From Crocinitomicaceae bacterium (GTDB lineage: Bacteria > Bacteroidota > Bacteroidia > Flavobacteriales_D > Crocinitomicaceae): 64,000 bases of DNA. The stretch is taken from NCBI GenBank assembly GCA_020436025.1, contig JAGQYP010000009.1, positions 1-64,000 on the forward strand, read 5' to 3'. Made by a program: the position numbers and the translations under genes. Positions 53,978 through 62,362 of the stretch are shown one piece after another (the stretch's first letter is position 1; the number at the start of each line of letters is the position of its first letter). The notes beneath the pieces are model-generated. The model saw nothing but the letters and a program-made list of their open reading frames with translations. It made no database searches and was not told where the DNA came from.

Positions 53978-54739
53978 TTGAATAATTCACTTTTACATTA
54001 TCAAATAATAGGGGAAGGCGCTCCAATTGTTTTTCTGCATGGTTTTTTAGAGGACTCGAGTATGTGGGAAGATGTAAAGACGGCTTTCCCAAAGCATCAA
54101 CTTCTACTCATAGATTTACCAGGACATGGAGAGAGTCCATCTTATAATTTAGAAGCCTATTCCATGAAATTCATGGCAGAAAAAGTGGATGAGATTATAA
54201 AGGATAGGAAAATCGAAAATCCAATTGTGATAGGCCATTCCATGGGGGGTTATGTTGGTTTAGAATTATTAAAGATTAGAAGCCTTCGGCGACTTATTTT
54301 ATTCAACTCAAATTTTTGGGAAGATTCGGAAGAGCGAATTCAGAACAGAAATAGAGTGATTGAAGTAGTCCAAAAAAACAAACTAGTCTTTTTAAATGAA
54401 GCTATTCGCAATTTGTTTTATGTTGAAAATGACTTTACCTCCCGAACAATTCAGGATTTAATTCAAAAAGCAAAAGAAATAAATGAGCTGGATATCATTA
54501 AATCCACTAAAGGACTAAGAGATCGATTAAATAACAAAGAAATTGTGAGTACGTATTCCGAAAAAATCTGTGTGGTTCAGGCAGAGAATGACCCAATTAT
54601 TCCATCTGAGTACATGGAAGATGCATTGAATCAACTCACAAAAAAGCCCAAGTTTTACATGATTGAAAACTCGGGCCACATGTCTGTTTGGGAAAATCTT
54701 AAAGCAACAAGAAGAATCTTAACAGAAATAGTTTCTTAG
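53978..54739 (+). CDS. Alpha/beta hydrolase
   Basis: 253 residues starting with TTG, the only start near the 5' end that keeps HYQIIGEGAPIVFLHGFLED intact. Oxyanion HGF, nucleophile Ser in GHSMGGYVG (~88-96), Asp in AENDPIIPSEYM and His in NSGHMSVWE complete the fold. The cap region (~120-190) is helical. Similar to MenH- or lipase-like hydrolases, but the substrate is not clear. Cotranscribed with the aminopeptidase gene. An AT-rich dyad follows at 54746-54773. Confidence 0.87.
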   Translation: MNNSLLHYQIIGEGAPIVFLHGFLEDSSMWEDVKTAFPKHQLLLIDLPGHGESPSYNLEAYSMKFMAEKVDEIIKDRKIENPIVIGHSMGGYVGLELLKIRSLRRLILFNSNFWEDSEERIQNRNRVIEVVQKNKLVFLNEAIRNLFYVENDFTSRTIQDLIQKAKEINELDIIKSTKGLRDRLNNKEIVSTYSEKICVVQAENDPIIPSEYMEDALNQLTKKPKFYMIENSGHMSVWENLKATRRILTEIVS

Positions 54740-54745
54740 ATTTTA

Positions 54746-54773
54746 ATTTTTATCCTCCACAATCGATAAAAAT
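54746..54773. repeat. AT-rich inverted repeat
   Basis: ATTTTTATC / GATAAAAAT, nine perfect pairs with a 10-nt spacer, between the hydrolase gene and the LytTR operon. No T-run after it; could be a weak terminator or a protein site. Confidence 0.4.
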
Positions 54774-54999
54774 CCAGATTTCATTTTTCGCAACTAAAGG
54801 TAAATTTCTATTCATAACAACATTATTTGATTGATTTCTTACTCTAATTTAAATATTCTATTTGGTTCAATCTGCTGTGAAAGAGTGTAGTGTAGTGAAG
54901 ATTTATTCTTGTGTAAGGTGTAATAATTATCTGTTTTGTATATTTACCTGAGAAGATAGATGCTTTGTCTTTCTTGTTAAACCTTACAAACTAGTTATT

Positions 55000-55776
55000 A
55001 TGAAATTGAGAACTCTAATTGTTGATGACGAAGAATTAGCCAGAAATAATCTGGAAATGTTAATAGGTGACTTCTGCCCAGATCTTGAAGTGTTTGCAAA
55101 AGCAGACTCAAAAGAAACGGCCATTGAAATCATCAACAATGAAAAGCCTGACGTGGTGTTTCTCGATATCAGAATGCCAAGTGGGGCTGAGGGATTTGAA
55201 ATTCTTGAAGAAGTTGAACACAGAAATTTCTTGGTCGTATTTGTAACGGCCTTTAAAGATTATGCTGTAAAAGCTTTCAATGCAAACGCAGTCTATTATA
55301 TTCTTAAACCGATAGATATTGATGATTTGAAGGCGGCTGGAGAGAAATTATCCGCTGCTTATGAAGCTTTTAAATCGTCACCCGACAACTACGATGTATA
55401 TTTTGAATCGCTCAGAAATTTGTCGGATAAACTAGTCAAAGGAAAAGCATCTGGCAAAGTAGTAATTTCACATTCCAAAGGGTTGAAGATTGTAGAGGAT
55501 GATGATATCACCTATTTAGAAGCGAATGGAAATTGTACTATGTTGTATTTTCAAGATGGAAGCCGATATTTAGATACCCGAACTTTGAAAATCTATGAGA
55601 ATTTGTTAGATCAAAGAAAGTTCTATCGGGTACATAAATCCTATATCATTAATCTAAATCAACTTAAGGAGTATTTGAATGAAGACGGGCATTATGCAGT
55701 GCTTAAAAATGGCAAACAAATTCCAATTGCCAGAAACAGAATCACGAGTTTTACTCAAATGTTGAAGAGTCTGTGA
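55000..55776 (+). CDS. LytTR family response regulator
   Basis: 258 residues. Receiver domain 1-~125: LIVDDEELA, phospho-acceptor Asp56 in VVFLDIRMP, Thr in VTAFKDYA and Lys in YYILKPIDI. LytTR DNA-binding domain in the second half: VVISHSKGLKIVEDDDITYLEANGNC, RKFYRVHKSYIINL and GKQIPIARNR. Acts on promoters with short direct repeats. Overlaps the sensor kinase gene by 4 nt (GTGA), regulator first. Confidence 0.95.
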   Translation: MKLRTLIVDDEELARNNLEMLIGDFCPDLEVFAKADSKETAIEIINNEKPDVVFLDIRMPSGAEGFEILEEVEHRNFLVVFVTAFKDYAVKAFNANAVYYILKPIDIDDLKAAGEKLSAAYEAFKSSPDNYDVYFESLRNLSDKLVKGKASGKVVISHSKGLKIVEDDDITYLEANGNCTMLYFQDGSRYLDTRTLKIYENLLDQRKFYRVHKSYIINLNQLKEYLNEDGHYAVLKNGKQIPIARNRITSFTQMLKSL

Positions 55777-58712
55777 TCCGATCAGTACTTTTACTTGTTT
55801 TCGGGATTCTCTTCTTCTCGATCAATGCCCAACAGTATAGTTTTGATTCTTATTCTACGAATTCTGGATTAAGTCAATCTCAGGTTTACGACATTCAGCA
55901 GGATGAAAAAGGGTTTTTATGGATTGCGACTGAGGGGGGCTTAAATAAATTTGACGGAAAGGAATTTACAATTTTTACAATTGAAGATGGTCTGATCCGT
56001 GACGCGATTCGATCCTTGTACGCCAAAAACAACAAACTATACATTGGCTCCAAAGGCGGGATTTGCATATATTCAAATAAGAAATTTCAACAAATATTAT
56101 TTCCAGAAGATTTTGAAACCTTCCGTGTGGATTGCATCATGGAATACAACGACACAATTTTTGTTGGAACAAATGGGGCTTCGATATTTTATCAATCCGA
56201 TCAAAAGCTGATTCCTTACCCGAATTTCCCAAAAGATCAGAAAATTAGGGATATGTATGCGGATGAACATCAGTTTTTGGTTTCCACAAAAGAAGGGCTA
56301 CTTGTGAAAGAAAAAAATCAGAATTTCGAAATTGTAGAAAATTCTGTTTCTTTTGGCCGAATCAAATCCTATGAAGGAAATGTTTATGTTGGAGCCTATA
56401 AGCCAACCGGAGTTTTTAGGTATCAGAATAAAAAACTAAAGAAGCTTCCTTATTTGAAGGAAGAGGAGACCATTCGTGATTTTCAGCTGAATGGGGATAA
56501 TATTTGTGTAGCGACAAAATCCAATTTAATTTGTTACAATCGAATTACCCAAGAGAAAGAATATTCCATTTCAAATGAAAATGGTCTTCCCAATGCCCAA
56601 CTTTTAAGAATTTTCATGGATCGCGAGGCCAATTTATGGATCGGAACCGATGGGAAGGGCTTTACTCGATTTATTGGAGAAACATTTGTTAGTTATTCCA
56701 CTAAAGAAGGCTTAGGGAGTAATCAGATAATGTACATTACCAAAAAGGAATCCACCTACTTTTTAGGTTCATACAATAATGGAATTACAATATGGGACAA
56801 AGACGGTCGAACCCAAATTCTAAACGAATCTAATGGTTTGCCAAGCAACACGGTTTGGACCATGTTTGTGGAAGATGAAAACAACTACTTTGTAGGAACA
56901 CAACAGGGTCTGACCATTGTTAAGAATGGGATCCTTAAAAACTATTTTAAGAAAGATGGATTACTTTCTGATAAGATCACCGCAATTGCAAAAGTTAAGG
57001 GAAACCAGTTTTTAATTGGTGGCCCAGAAGGAATCAATTTTTATGATGGAAATAGCTTCTCAAAAGGATTCTATGGGCAGGAATTGAACGTTTGGATTCG
57101 AAGTATTCAGGTAGGGGAAGATGGAAAAATCTGGTTTGCCACGCTTAATGGAGTTTATGTTTTTAATGGAAAAGAATTGCTTCAAATTCCGAACGATCAA
57201 GGATTTCTTGAAGTAAATGCATTGGATATCATTGATTCTGATAGGGTAGTAATTGGTACAGAAAGGGGAGTTTATTTCATTAAGAATCAAACTCTTCAGC
57301 CACCTTCAGTCAAATTATCGAAAACTTCAAAAGAAGTGAATATGGTGAAATACTTTGATGGTAAGCTTTGTTTCGGAACGAATTCGGGGTTTTACATAGG
57401 AGAATTTGACAAGGAGAATTTGTACTTAGAAAATTTAAAAAGATTTTCGGCCATAGATGGATTGCCAGGATCTGAAGTTAATTTGAATTCAGTTTTCGTT
57501 GAAGAAAAGGTGGTGTGGTTTGGTATGGAAGAATCATTGGTGAAATTTCAATACGATGATATTCAGAATATAGAGGATGTAATAGAGCCAATAATATCGA
57601 TTTCTGATTTAAAGATTTTTCTTGAAGATAAAGATCTAAGTGCCTATTCCAATTCCTTCGATAAAGATGGATTGCCAGTAAATCTTAAATTACCTTTTAA
57701 GTTCAACTATGTTACAATTGAGTTTTCGGGATTGAGTTTCAAGAATAATAATGACTTGAAATACCAATATAAACTTGAAGGTTACCGCGAAGAATGGTCG
57801 CCTTACGTTGAAAATGATTTTGCCACTTTCACCTCCTTATCACCGGGTATCTATACGTTTAAGGTTAGAGCTATCAATAAAAGCGGACTCATTTCTGAAA
57901 CGGCTGAATTTACTTTCGAAATTCTACCTCCATTTTGGTTAACCTGGTGGTTTATTTCCTCTTCCATTTTACTAATTGTGGGGATCGTATTCTTCATAGT
58001 GAATTATAGAACAAAGATCATCAAGCAGAAGAAAGACAATGAAAATCTAGTTTATAAGTCCAAATTGCTTCAGCTTGAGCAACAAAGTTTGAATGCGAGT
58101 ATGAACCGTCACTTTATTTTTAATTCTTTGAATTCCATTCAGTATTTCATAAATGTTTCAGATAAAATTTCTGCAAATAAGTATCTAACCAATTTTGCGA
58201 AGCTTATCCGTAAGAATTTGGATAGTACCACCAACGAAAATAATATGGTCGTTTTGAGCGATGAAATCAATCGATTAGAATTGTATCTCTCACTTGAAAG
58301 TATGCGTTTTTCAGGTAAGTTTGAATATGAAATAAAAATCGATCCTGAGGTAGACGTGGAAATGCTCGAGATTCCATCCATGATGTTACAACCTTTTGTA
58401 GAAAACAGTATCATCCATGGGATTTTACCGAAAAAAGAAAAGGGAAGAATTACCATTCACATCAAAATTGAAGATCATTCCGTAGTCTTTGAGATAAAAG
58501 ATGATGGAATTGGAATTAATCAGAGTCAAAAGCTGAAGGAAAACTACGACAGCGATCATGATTCAAAGGGAATGGAGATTACGGCTAATCGAATAGACAT
58601 CTTGAAAAGGATTCTTCGAAAGGATCTCAAAATAGAAGGGCCGAATGAAATTTATGATGAAAATGGGAACACCGCAGGAACAGAAGTAAAAATTTATTTA
58701 AAAATTGATTAG
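55773..58712 (+). CDS. Sensor histidine kinase with two-component propeller
   Basis: 979 residues starting with GTG. Signal peptide SVLLLVFGILFFSINAQ. Propeller repeats (~25-640), each with LWIATEGGLNKFDG-like elements, form two beta-propellers in the periplasm. A Y_Y_Y domain (~655-735) ends near FEILPPFW; one transmembrane helix (WWFISSSILLIVGIVFFIV) follows, then a LytS-type HisKA domain with phosphorylated His780 in MNRHFIFNSLNSIQYF, and an ATPase domain with PFVENSIIHGI and DDGIGIN. Paired with the LytTR regulator. Family members often sense polysaccharides; ligand here unknown. Confidence 0.94.
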   Translation: MIRSVLLLVFGILFFSINAQQYSFDSYSTNSGLSQSQVYDIQQDEKGFLWIATEGGLNKFDGKEFTIFTIEDGLIRDAIRSLYAKNNKLYIGSKGGICIYSNKKFQQILFPEDFETFRVDCIMEYNDTIFVGTNGASIFYQSDQKLIPYPNFPKDQKIRDMYADEHQFLVSTKEGLLVKEKNQNFEIVENSVSFGRIKSYEGNVYVGAYKPTGVFRYQNKKLKKLPYLKEEETIRDFQLNGDNICVATKSNLICYNRITQEKEYSISNENGLPNAQLLRIFMDREANLWIGTDGKGFTRFIGETFVSYSTKEGLGSNQIMYITKKESTYFLGSYNNGITIWDKDGRTQILNESNGLPSNTVWTMFVEDENNYFVGTQQGLTIVKNGILKNYFKKDGLLSDKITAIAKVKGNQFLIGGPEGINFYDGNSFSKGFYGQELNVWIRSIQVGEDGKIWFATLNGVYVFNGKELLQIPNDQGFLEVNALDIIDSDRVVIGTERGVYFIKNQTLQPPSVKLSKTSKEVNMVKYFDGKLCFGTNSGFYIGEFDKENLYLENLKRFSAIDGLPGSEVNLNSVFVEEKVVWFGMEESLVKFQYDDIQNIEDVIEPIISISDLKIFLEDKDLSAYSNSFDKDGLPVNLKLPFKFNYVTIEFSGLSFKNNNDLKYQYKLEGYREEWSPYVENDFATFTSLSPGIYTFKVRAINKSGLISETAEFTFEILPPFWLTWWFISSSILLIVGIVFFIVNYRTKIIKQKKDNENLVYKSKLLQLEQQSLNASMNRHFIFNSLNSIQYFINVSDKISANKYLTNFAKLIRKNLDSTTNENNMVVLSDEINRLELYLSLESMRFSGKFEYEIKIDPEVDVEMLEIPSMMLQPFVENSIIHGILPKKEKGRITIHIKIEDHSVVFEIKDDGIGINQSQKLKENYDSDHDSKGMEITANRIDILKRILRKDLKIEGPNEIYDENGNTAGTEVKIYLKID

Positions 58713-58717
58713 AATTT

Positions 58718-58749
58718 TTTGGATAATTCGGCCTTATTGCCTATATTTG
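58718..58749 (+). promoter_or_regulatory. Promoter of the acidic lipoprotein gene
   Basis: TTTG at 58718-58721, 20-nt spacer, TATATTTG at 58742-58749, full consensus; the ATG is 8 nt further on, so the leader is at most a few bases. Confidence 0.75.
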
Positions 58750-58757
58750 ATGTTACG

Positions 58758-58994
58758 ATGAAGTTTTTCAGAAACATATTAGCAGTCGTTTTTGCACTTT
58801 TGATGGTGGCAAGTTGTACCAAGGAGGTTATTGTGCCTGCTGGAAATGCTGGCAATCCTAGTAAGAAGAGTGGAGAGGCAGGGACAAGTGTTTCAGTGGA
58901 TGTTGATAGTCATGGAAATGGTAACGGAGACGTTAAAGATGGACATAGTGACGGAGACATAACAGACCCGGAAAACGATTTAGACTTCGATTAA
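58758..58994 (+). CDS. Small acidic lipoprotein
   Basis: 78 residues from the ATG; the upstream TTG (58719) is inside the -33 box. Signal peptide FRNILAVVFALLMVASC with lipidation at Cys21 and KEV after it. The rest is low complexity, rich in Gly, Asp, Asn and Ser: AGNAGNPSKKSGEAG, DVDSHGNGNGDVKDGHSDG, DITDPENDLDFD. Asp-rich spacing resembles calcium-binding loops but no EF-hand or dockerin motif is complete. Just after the LytTR/propeller kinase operon, with its own promoter and terminator. Confidence 0.75.
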   Translation: MKFFRNILAVVFALLMVASCTKEVIVPAGNAGNPSKKSGEAGTSVSVDVDSHGNGNGDVKDGHSDGDITDPENDLDFD

Positions 58995-59012
58995 TATTTC
59001 AAATTATATAGG

Positions 59013-59041
59013 AAAAAGGTGCTTTTAGAGCGCCTTTTTTT
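59013..59041 (+). terminator. Terminator of the acidic lipoprotein gene
   Basis: Stem AAAAAGGTGC / GCGCCTTTTT (one T-G pair), loop TTTTAGA, then T-run. Confidence 0.85.
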
Positions 59042-59168
59042 GTGCCCTAAATTTTTCTCGAAAAAAGCTGATGATCAATCTATTCAATGGTAGAATTTAG
59101 GTATTCTATGGAGCCTAAGTTTAGGATGTCCTTTCGTAAATTTACTGAAACCCAAAACCTTAGTAAAT

Positions 59169-60689
59169 ATGTCGAACAAAGCATCTTCTTCTCTTTTTGA
59201 ATTAGTTAAATCATTGACAAAGTCAGAAAAAAGGTATTTCAAAGTTTTATCCAGCAAACATGTTATTGGAAACGAGAACAAATACATTCAATTGTTCGAT
59301 TTCATTGATTCCATGGAAGAGTATGACGAGGAAATCATCATGGATCATTTCAAAGGAGAGCCTTTTTTAAATAAATTTTCCATTACTAAAGCGAGACTTT
59401 ACGATCACATACTTAATAGTTTAGAACAGTTTCACGCGACTAATAGTGTTGATGCGCAATTGTATAAATTATTGAATAGTTCTGAAATACTTCAAAACAA
59501 GTCTTTGTACGGTCAAACATCCAAAATTCTGAGATCTGCTGAAAAATTGGCACTTAAGCACAATAGATATGCCTTATTAATGGATATCAGTTTGAGGAAG
59601 AAAAAATTATTGGAGTCTCTTAATTATTCAGGAACAGACAATAAGGAATTGGAGAAGTTATTACAGGAAGATGGCCGTCATCTTGCGAAGTTGAAGAATT
59701 ACGTAATGATGTGGAATTTAAAAAGCAATTTGTTTTTTCAAATTAATCGCAAAAATCGCATCGATGCGAGTAGTGATCTTAAGGAAATTAAAACGCAAAT
59801 TGATTACCTGAATGAAATAGGGAAGGAACACTTATTTTTTGACTCTATCTATTTAAAGAATCACATTAATTCAGCATATAATTTTTATATAGGTGAATTT
59901 CAGACTTCCTTGGACTATCTCATGGAAAATAGATCTCTTTTTAGATCAAATACTTCGAAAATTTCACAAGACCCAAATTTGTACATATCTATATTGGTAA
60001 ATGCGGCTTTTATTGCCCATAAATTAAAGGCTAAAATCATTTTTCAGGAGTTACTCAGAGAATTAAAATCCTTTTCAGAAATCTACAAAATCAATGTAAC
60101 GGAAGACAACGAAATAAAAATGTTTACTTCTATAACTTCATTGGAATTGTCGCTTTTAATCAGTTCGGGGGATTTTGAAAAAGCTCAAATTAAGCTTCCT
60201 GAAATTGAAGACAAACTCCAGCTTTTTGATGAAAAGATTAATACTGTTCGCAAGAGCTTCATGTATTTTCAGCTGGCTTATGCGCATTTTGGAAATGGAA
60301 ATTTTAAAAGGAGCTTGTACTGGGTAAACCAAATTCTGAATATGAATGGATCAGAATCAGAAGAATTGATGGGCTATACTAATCTATTCAATTTAATTCT
60401 CCACTATGAATTGCAAAATGATAGATTATTGCCATACACGTTGAAGGCAGTTGAAAGATTTTACGACCGTAAGAAAGAGGATCGCTCATTTGAAAAATTG
60501 TTTCTGGATTACTTCAAGCAAATCATTAAAAAAGATAAGGAGATCAACCGCAAGGAATTATTTTATGATTTGTATGAAGACATGCAAAAATCAAAATCCG
60601 AAAATGACATTCCTCTCGAGTATTTTCGGTTTGACTATTGGGTTGAAGCCAAAGCGAAGAACAAAAACTTTGCTTCTTTTTTCAGATAA
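59169..60689 (+). CDS. Helical-repeat protein, conserved in Bacteroidota
   Basis: 506 residues, no signal peptide. The start SLFELVKSLTKSEKRYFKVLSS is a lead sequence seen in many uncharacterised Bacteroidota proteins. The rest is helical, with TPR-like pairs (AQLYKLLNSSEILQNKSLY, SFMYFQLAYAHFGNGNFKRSLYWVNQIL). No enzymatic motif. Probably a cytoplasmic scaffold. Its stop is 3 nt from that of thiL on the other strand. Confidence 0.7.
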   Translation: MSNKASSSLFELVKSLTKSEKRYFKVLSSKHVIGNENKYIQLFDFIDSMEEYDEEIIMDHFKGEPFLNKFSITKARLYDHILNSLEQFHATNSVDAQLYKLLNSSEILQNKSLYGQTSKILRSAEKLALKHNRYALLMDISLRKKKLLESLNYSGTDNKELEKLLQEDGRHLAKLKNYVMMWNLKSNLFFQINRKNRIDASSDLKEIKTQIDYLNEIGKEHLFFDSIYLKNHINSAYNFYIGEFQTSLDYLMENRSLFRSNTSKISQDPNLYISILVNAAFIAHKLKAKIIFQELLRELKSFSEIYKINVTEDNEIKMFTSITSLELSLLISSGDFEKAQIKLPEIEDKLQLFDEKINTVRKSFMYFQLAYAHFGNGNFKRSLYWVNQILNMNGSESEELMGYTNLFNLILHYELQNDRLLPYTLKAVERFYDRKKEDRSFEKLFLDYFKQIIKKDKEINRKELFYDLYEDMQKSKSENDIPLEYFRFDYWVEAKAKNKNFASFFR

Positions 60690-60692
60690 AAT

Positions 60693-61733
60693 CTATTCCT
60701 CTTCTCTAAAGTGATTCCAGCCTTGTGCTTCAATCGGAACGGCTTGACCTTCTTTTGTCATCATATAAACTCCATTATTTGCGTCAGTGATGTGGCCAAT
60801 TACAGATAAATGAGGATTTCCTTTCACTTTGTCATAATCCTCTTGCTTGATGGTAAACAAAAGTTCGTAATCTTCCCCGCCATTTAATGCCGAAGTATAA
60901 GGATCTAAATTGAAATCTACTGCGGTATGATAAGTATCTGGGTCAATTGGAATTTTCTCATCATAAATTGCTGCGCCTACATTCGAGGCTTGACATATAT
61001 GCAATAACTCAGAAGCTAAACCATCAGATATATCAATCATTGAAGTAGGAATCAATTCCATCTTTTCCAATAATTCAACGATATCTTTTCTAGCTTCTGG
61101 TTTTAATTGACGCTCCAGTAAATAATCTTTGCCTTCAAATTCGGGTTGCGCTTGTGGATTCGACTTGAAAACTTCTTTTTCCCTTTCCAAAAGTTGCAGT
61201 CCCATGTAAGCCCCACCAAGATCCCCTGAAACAACGATAAGGTCATTTTCCTTTGCTCCAGATCTGTAGACAATTTTTTTCTTGTCTACTTCTCCAATGG
61301 CTGTTATACTGATTCCCAAACCGGCATAGGATGAGGTGATATCTCCTCCAACAATATCTACTCCATATTTTTCGGCCGCCAGCTTCATTCCATCATAAAT
61401 TTCTTTAATCGCTTCCACAGAAAAACGATTGCCTATGGCTAAATTAATCAACACTTGTTTAGCTTGACCATTCATGGCATAGATGTCAGATAAATTAACC
61501 GCGATGGATTTGTAGCCTAAATGCTTTAAAGGCTGGTACATCAAGTCAAAATGAATCCCCTGCATGAGCGTGTCTGAAGAGGTGATGGTAAAAGTAGTTT
61601 TGTTGCGCTCTAAAACAGCACAATCATCCCCGACACCCACTATGGTGCTTGAATTTTTGATTTGAATATCATCAGTAAGTTCTTTAATTAATCCGAACTC
61701 ACCTAACTCGGATAGAGGCGTCGTTTTTTCCAT
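60693..61733 (-). CDS. thiL: Thiamine-monophosphate kinase
   Basis: 346 residues. N-terminal LSELGEFGLIKEL, then VGVGDDCAVL (~33-42) with the metal-binding Asp pair, TSDTLMQGIHFDLMY, the AVNLSDIYAMNGQ helix, VGGDITSS and the family signature DISDGLASELLHI (~240). GGEDYELLFT near the end confirms ThiL over other AIR-synthase relatives. Last step in thiamine diphosphate synthesis: ThMP + ATP to ThDP. Its 5' end overlaps the preceding lipoprotein gene by 35 nt. Confidence 0.95.
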   Translation of the reverse strand: MEKTTPLSELGEFGLIKELTDDIQIKNSSTIVGVGDDCAVLERNKTTFTITSSDTLMQGIHFDLMYQPLKHLGYKSIAVNLSDIYAMNGQAKQVLINLAIGNRFSVEAIKEIYDGMKLAAEKYGVDIVGGDITSSYAGLGISITAIGEVDKKKIVYRSGAKENDLIVVSGDLGGAYMGLQLLEREKEVFKSNPQAQPEFEGKDYLLERQLKPEARKDIVELLEKMELIPTSMIDISDGLASELLHICQASNVGAAIYDEKIPIDPDTYHTAVDFNLDPYTSALNGGEDYELLFTIKQEDYDKVKGNPHLSVIGHITDANNGVYMMTKEGQAVPIEAQGWNHFREEE

Positions 61734-61980
61734 CTTTCATCATTTGTTCTCCACACTTAATACTCTCTTCTCGGATTAAATCCCTTGCTCCTTCTTCATC
61801 CTGGTATTTCAATGCAATGGAATGCATGATCTCCTGACATTCGGAATCTTCAAATCCTTTTTCAGAAATGCATTCACAATGCTCTTTCATGTCCTCAGCA
61901 ATTCTATCTTCCAGAGAACCGCAGGAAAAAAGTAGACCTAAACCAACTAATAAGGCGATTTTATTCTTCATTATTGACAA
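61699..61980 (-). CDS. Small lipoprotein with C-x-C...C...C pattern (B)
   Basis: 93 residues. Signal peptide ALLVGLGLLFSC, lipidated at Cys20. Then CEC, 10 residues, Cys, 27 residues, Cys, and a polar tail KNDASIRVR. The tail's coding end overlaps thiL by 35 nt. Same layout as the proteins at 61971-62195 and 41248-41508. Helical hairpin with disulfides is likely. Function unknown. Confidence 0.8.
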   Translation of the reverse strand: MSIMKNKIALLVGLGLLFSCGSLEDRIAEDMKEHCECISEKGFEDSECQEIMHSIALKYQDEEGARDLIREESIKCGEQMMKDGKNDASIRVR

Positions 61981-62195
61981 TTTTCTAATTCATCCATGAA
62001 GTTCTTATACACTCTAGGTTGTTTTTCAATAGCTTTAATTTCATCTTTAAAATCCTCTTCACATTCCCCAATTAGGAGAACGTCTCCTTTAGCAGAAGAA
62101 ATACATTTGCAGTATTCTCGGGCCAATTCTTTCCCGTCATCAGTGGAACATCCGCTCAAGAAAAGTATTATAGAAAAAATCTGTAAAAACTTCAT
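61971..62195 (-). CDS. Small lipoprotein with C-x-C...C...C pattern (C)
   Basis: 74 residues. Signal peptide FLQIFSIILFLSGC with lipidation at Cys16, then CKC, 13 residues, Cys, 27 residues, and a penultimate Cys (ELENCQ). First gene of the minus-strand unit C-B-thiL; it overlaps gene B by 10 nt. TAACTTTG lies 7 nt before the ATG. Confidence 0.8.
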   Translation of the reverse strand: MKFLQIFSIILFLSGCSTDDGKELAREYCKCISSAKGDVLLIGECEEDFKDEIKAIEKQPRVYKNFMDELENCQ

Positions 62196-62202
62196 TCTGC
62201 TG

Positions 62203-62210
62203 CAAAGTTA
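62203..62210 (-). promoter_or_regulatory. -7 box of the lipoprotein-thiL unit
   Basis: Minus strand TAACTTTG, exact consensus, 7 nt before the ATG; near-leaderless transcript predicted. Confidence 0.5.
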
Positions 62211-62284
62211 GACGGATTTACTGATAAGTGAACCTTCAAATAAGATTTCTTCTCTGATTTCTTAAGGAATAAAAGGGATTTTTC

Positions 62285-62316
62285 TTTGTGTCAATACCAC
62301 ATTTTTGGTAAATTTG
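62285..62316 (+). promoter_or_regulatory. Promoter of the suf operon
   Basis: TTTG at 62285-62288, 20-nt spacer, TAAATTTG at 62309-62316: full consensus, 46 nt before the ATG. Confidence 0.8.
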
Positions 62317-62330
62317 CTGAACAATTTTGG

Positions 62331-62355
62331 CTTATTTAAATTTAATCTAAATAAG
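62331..62355. promoter_or_regulatory. Inverted repeat in the suf leader
   Basis: CTTATTTA / TAAATAAG, 8 perfect pairs with a 9-nt spacer, directly before the iscA-like gene; operator for an iron or redox regulator, or a leader hairpin. Confidence 0.45.
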
Positions 62356-62362
62356 ATTTAGA

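Noticed and set aside
54746-54773. Terminator of the hydrolase gene
   Set aside because: The stem is purely AT-rich at its ends and no T-run follows; kept only as an inverted repeat.
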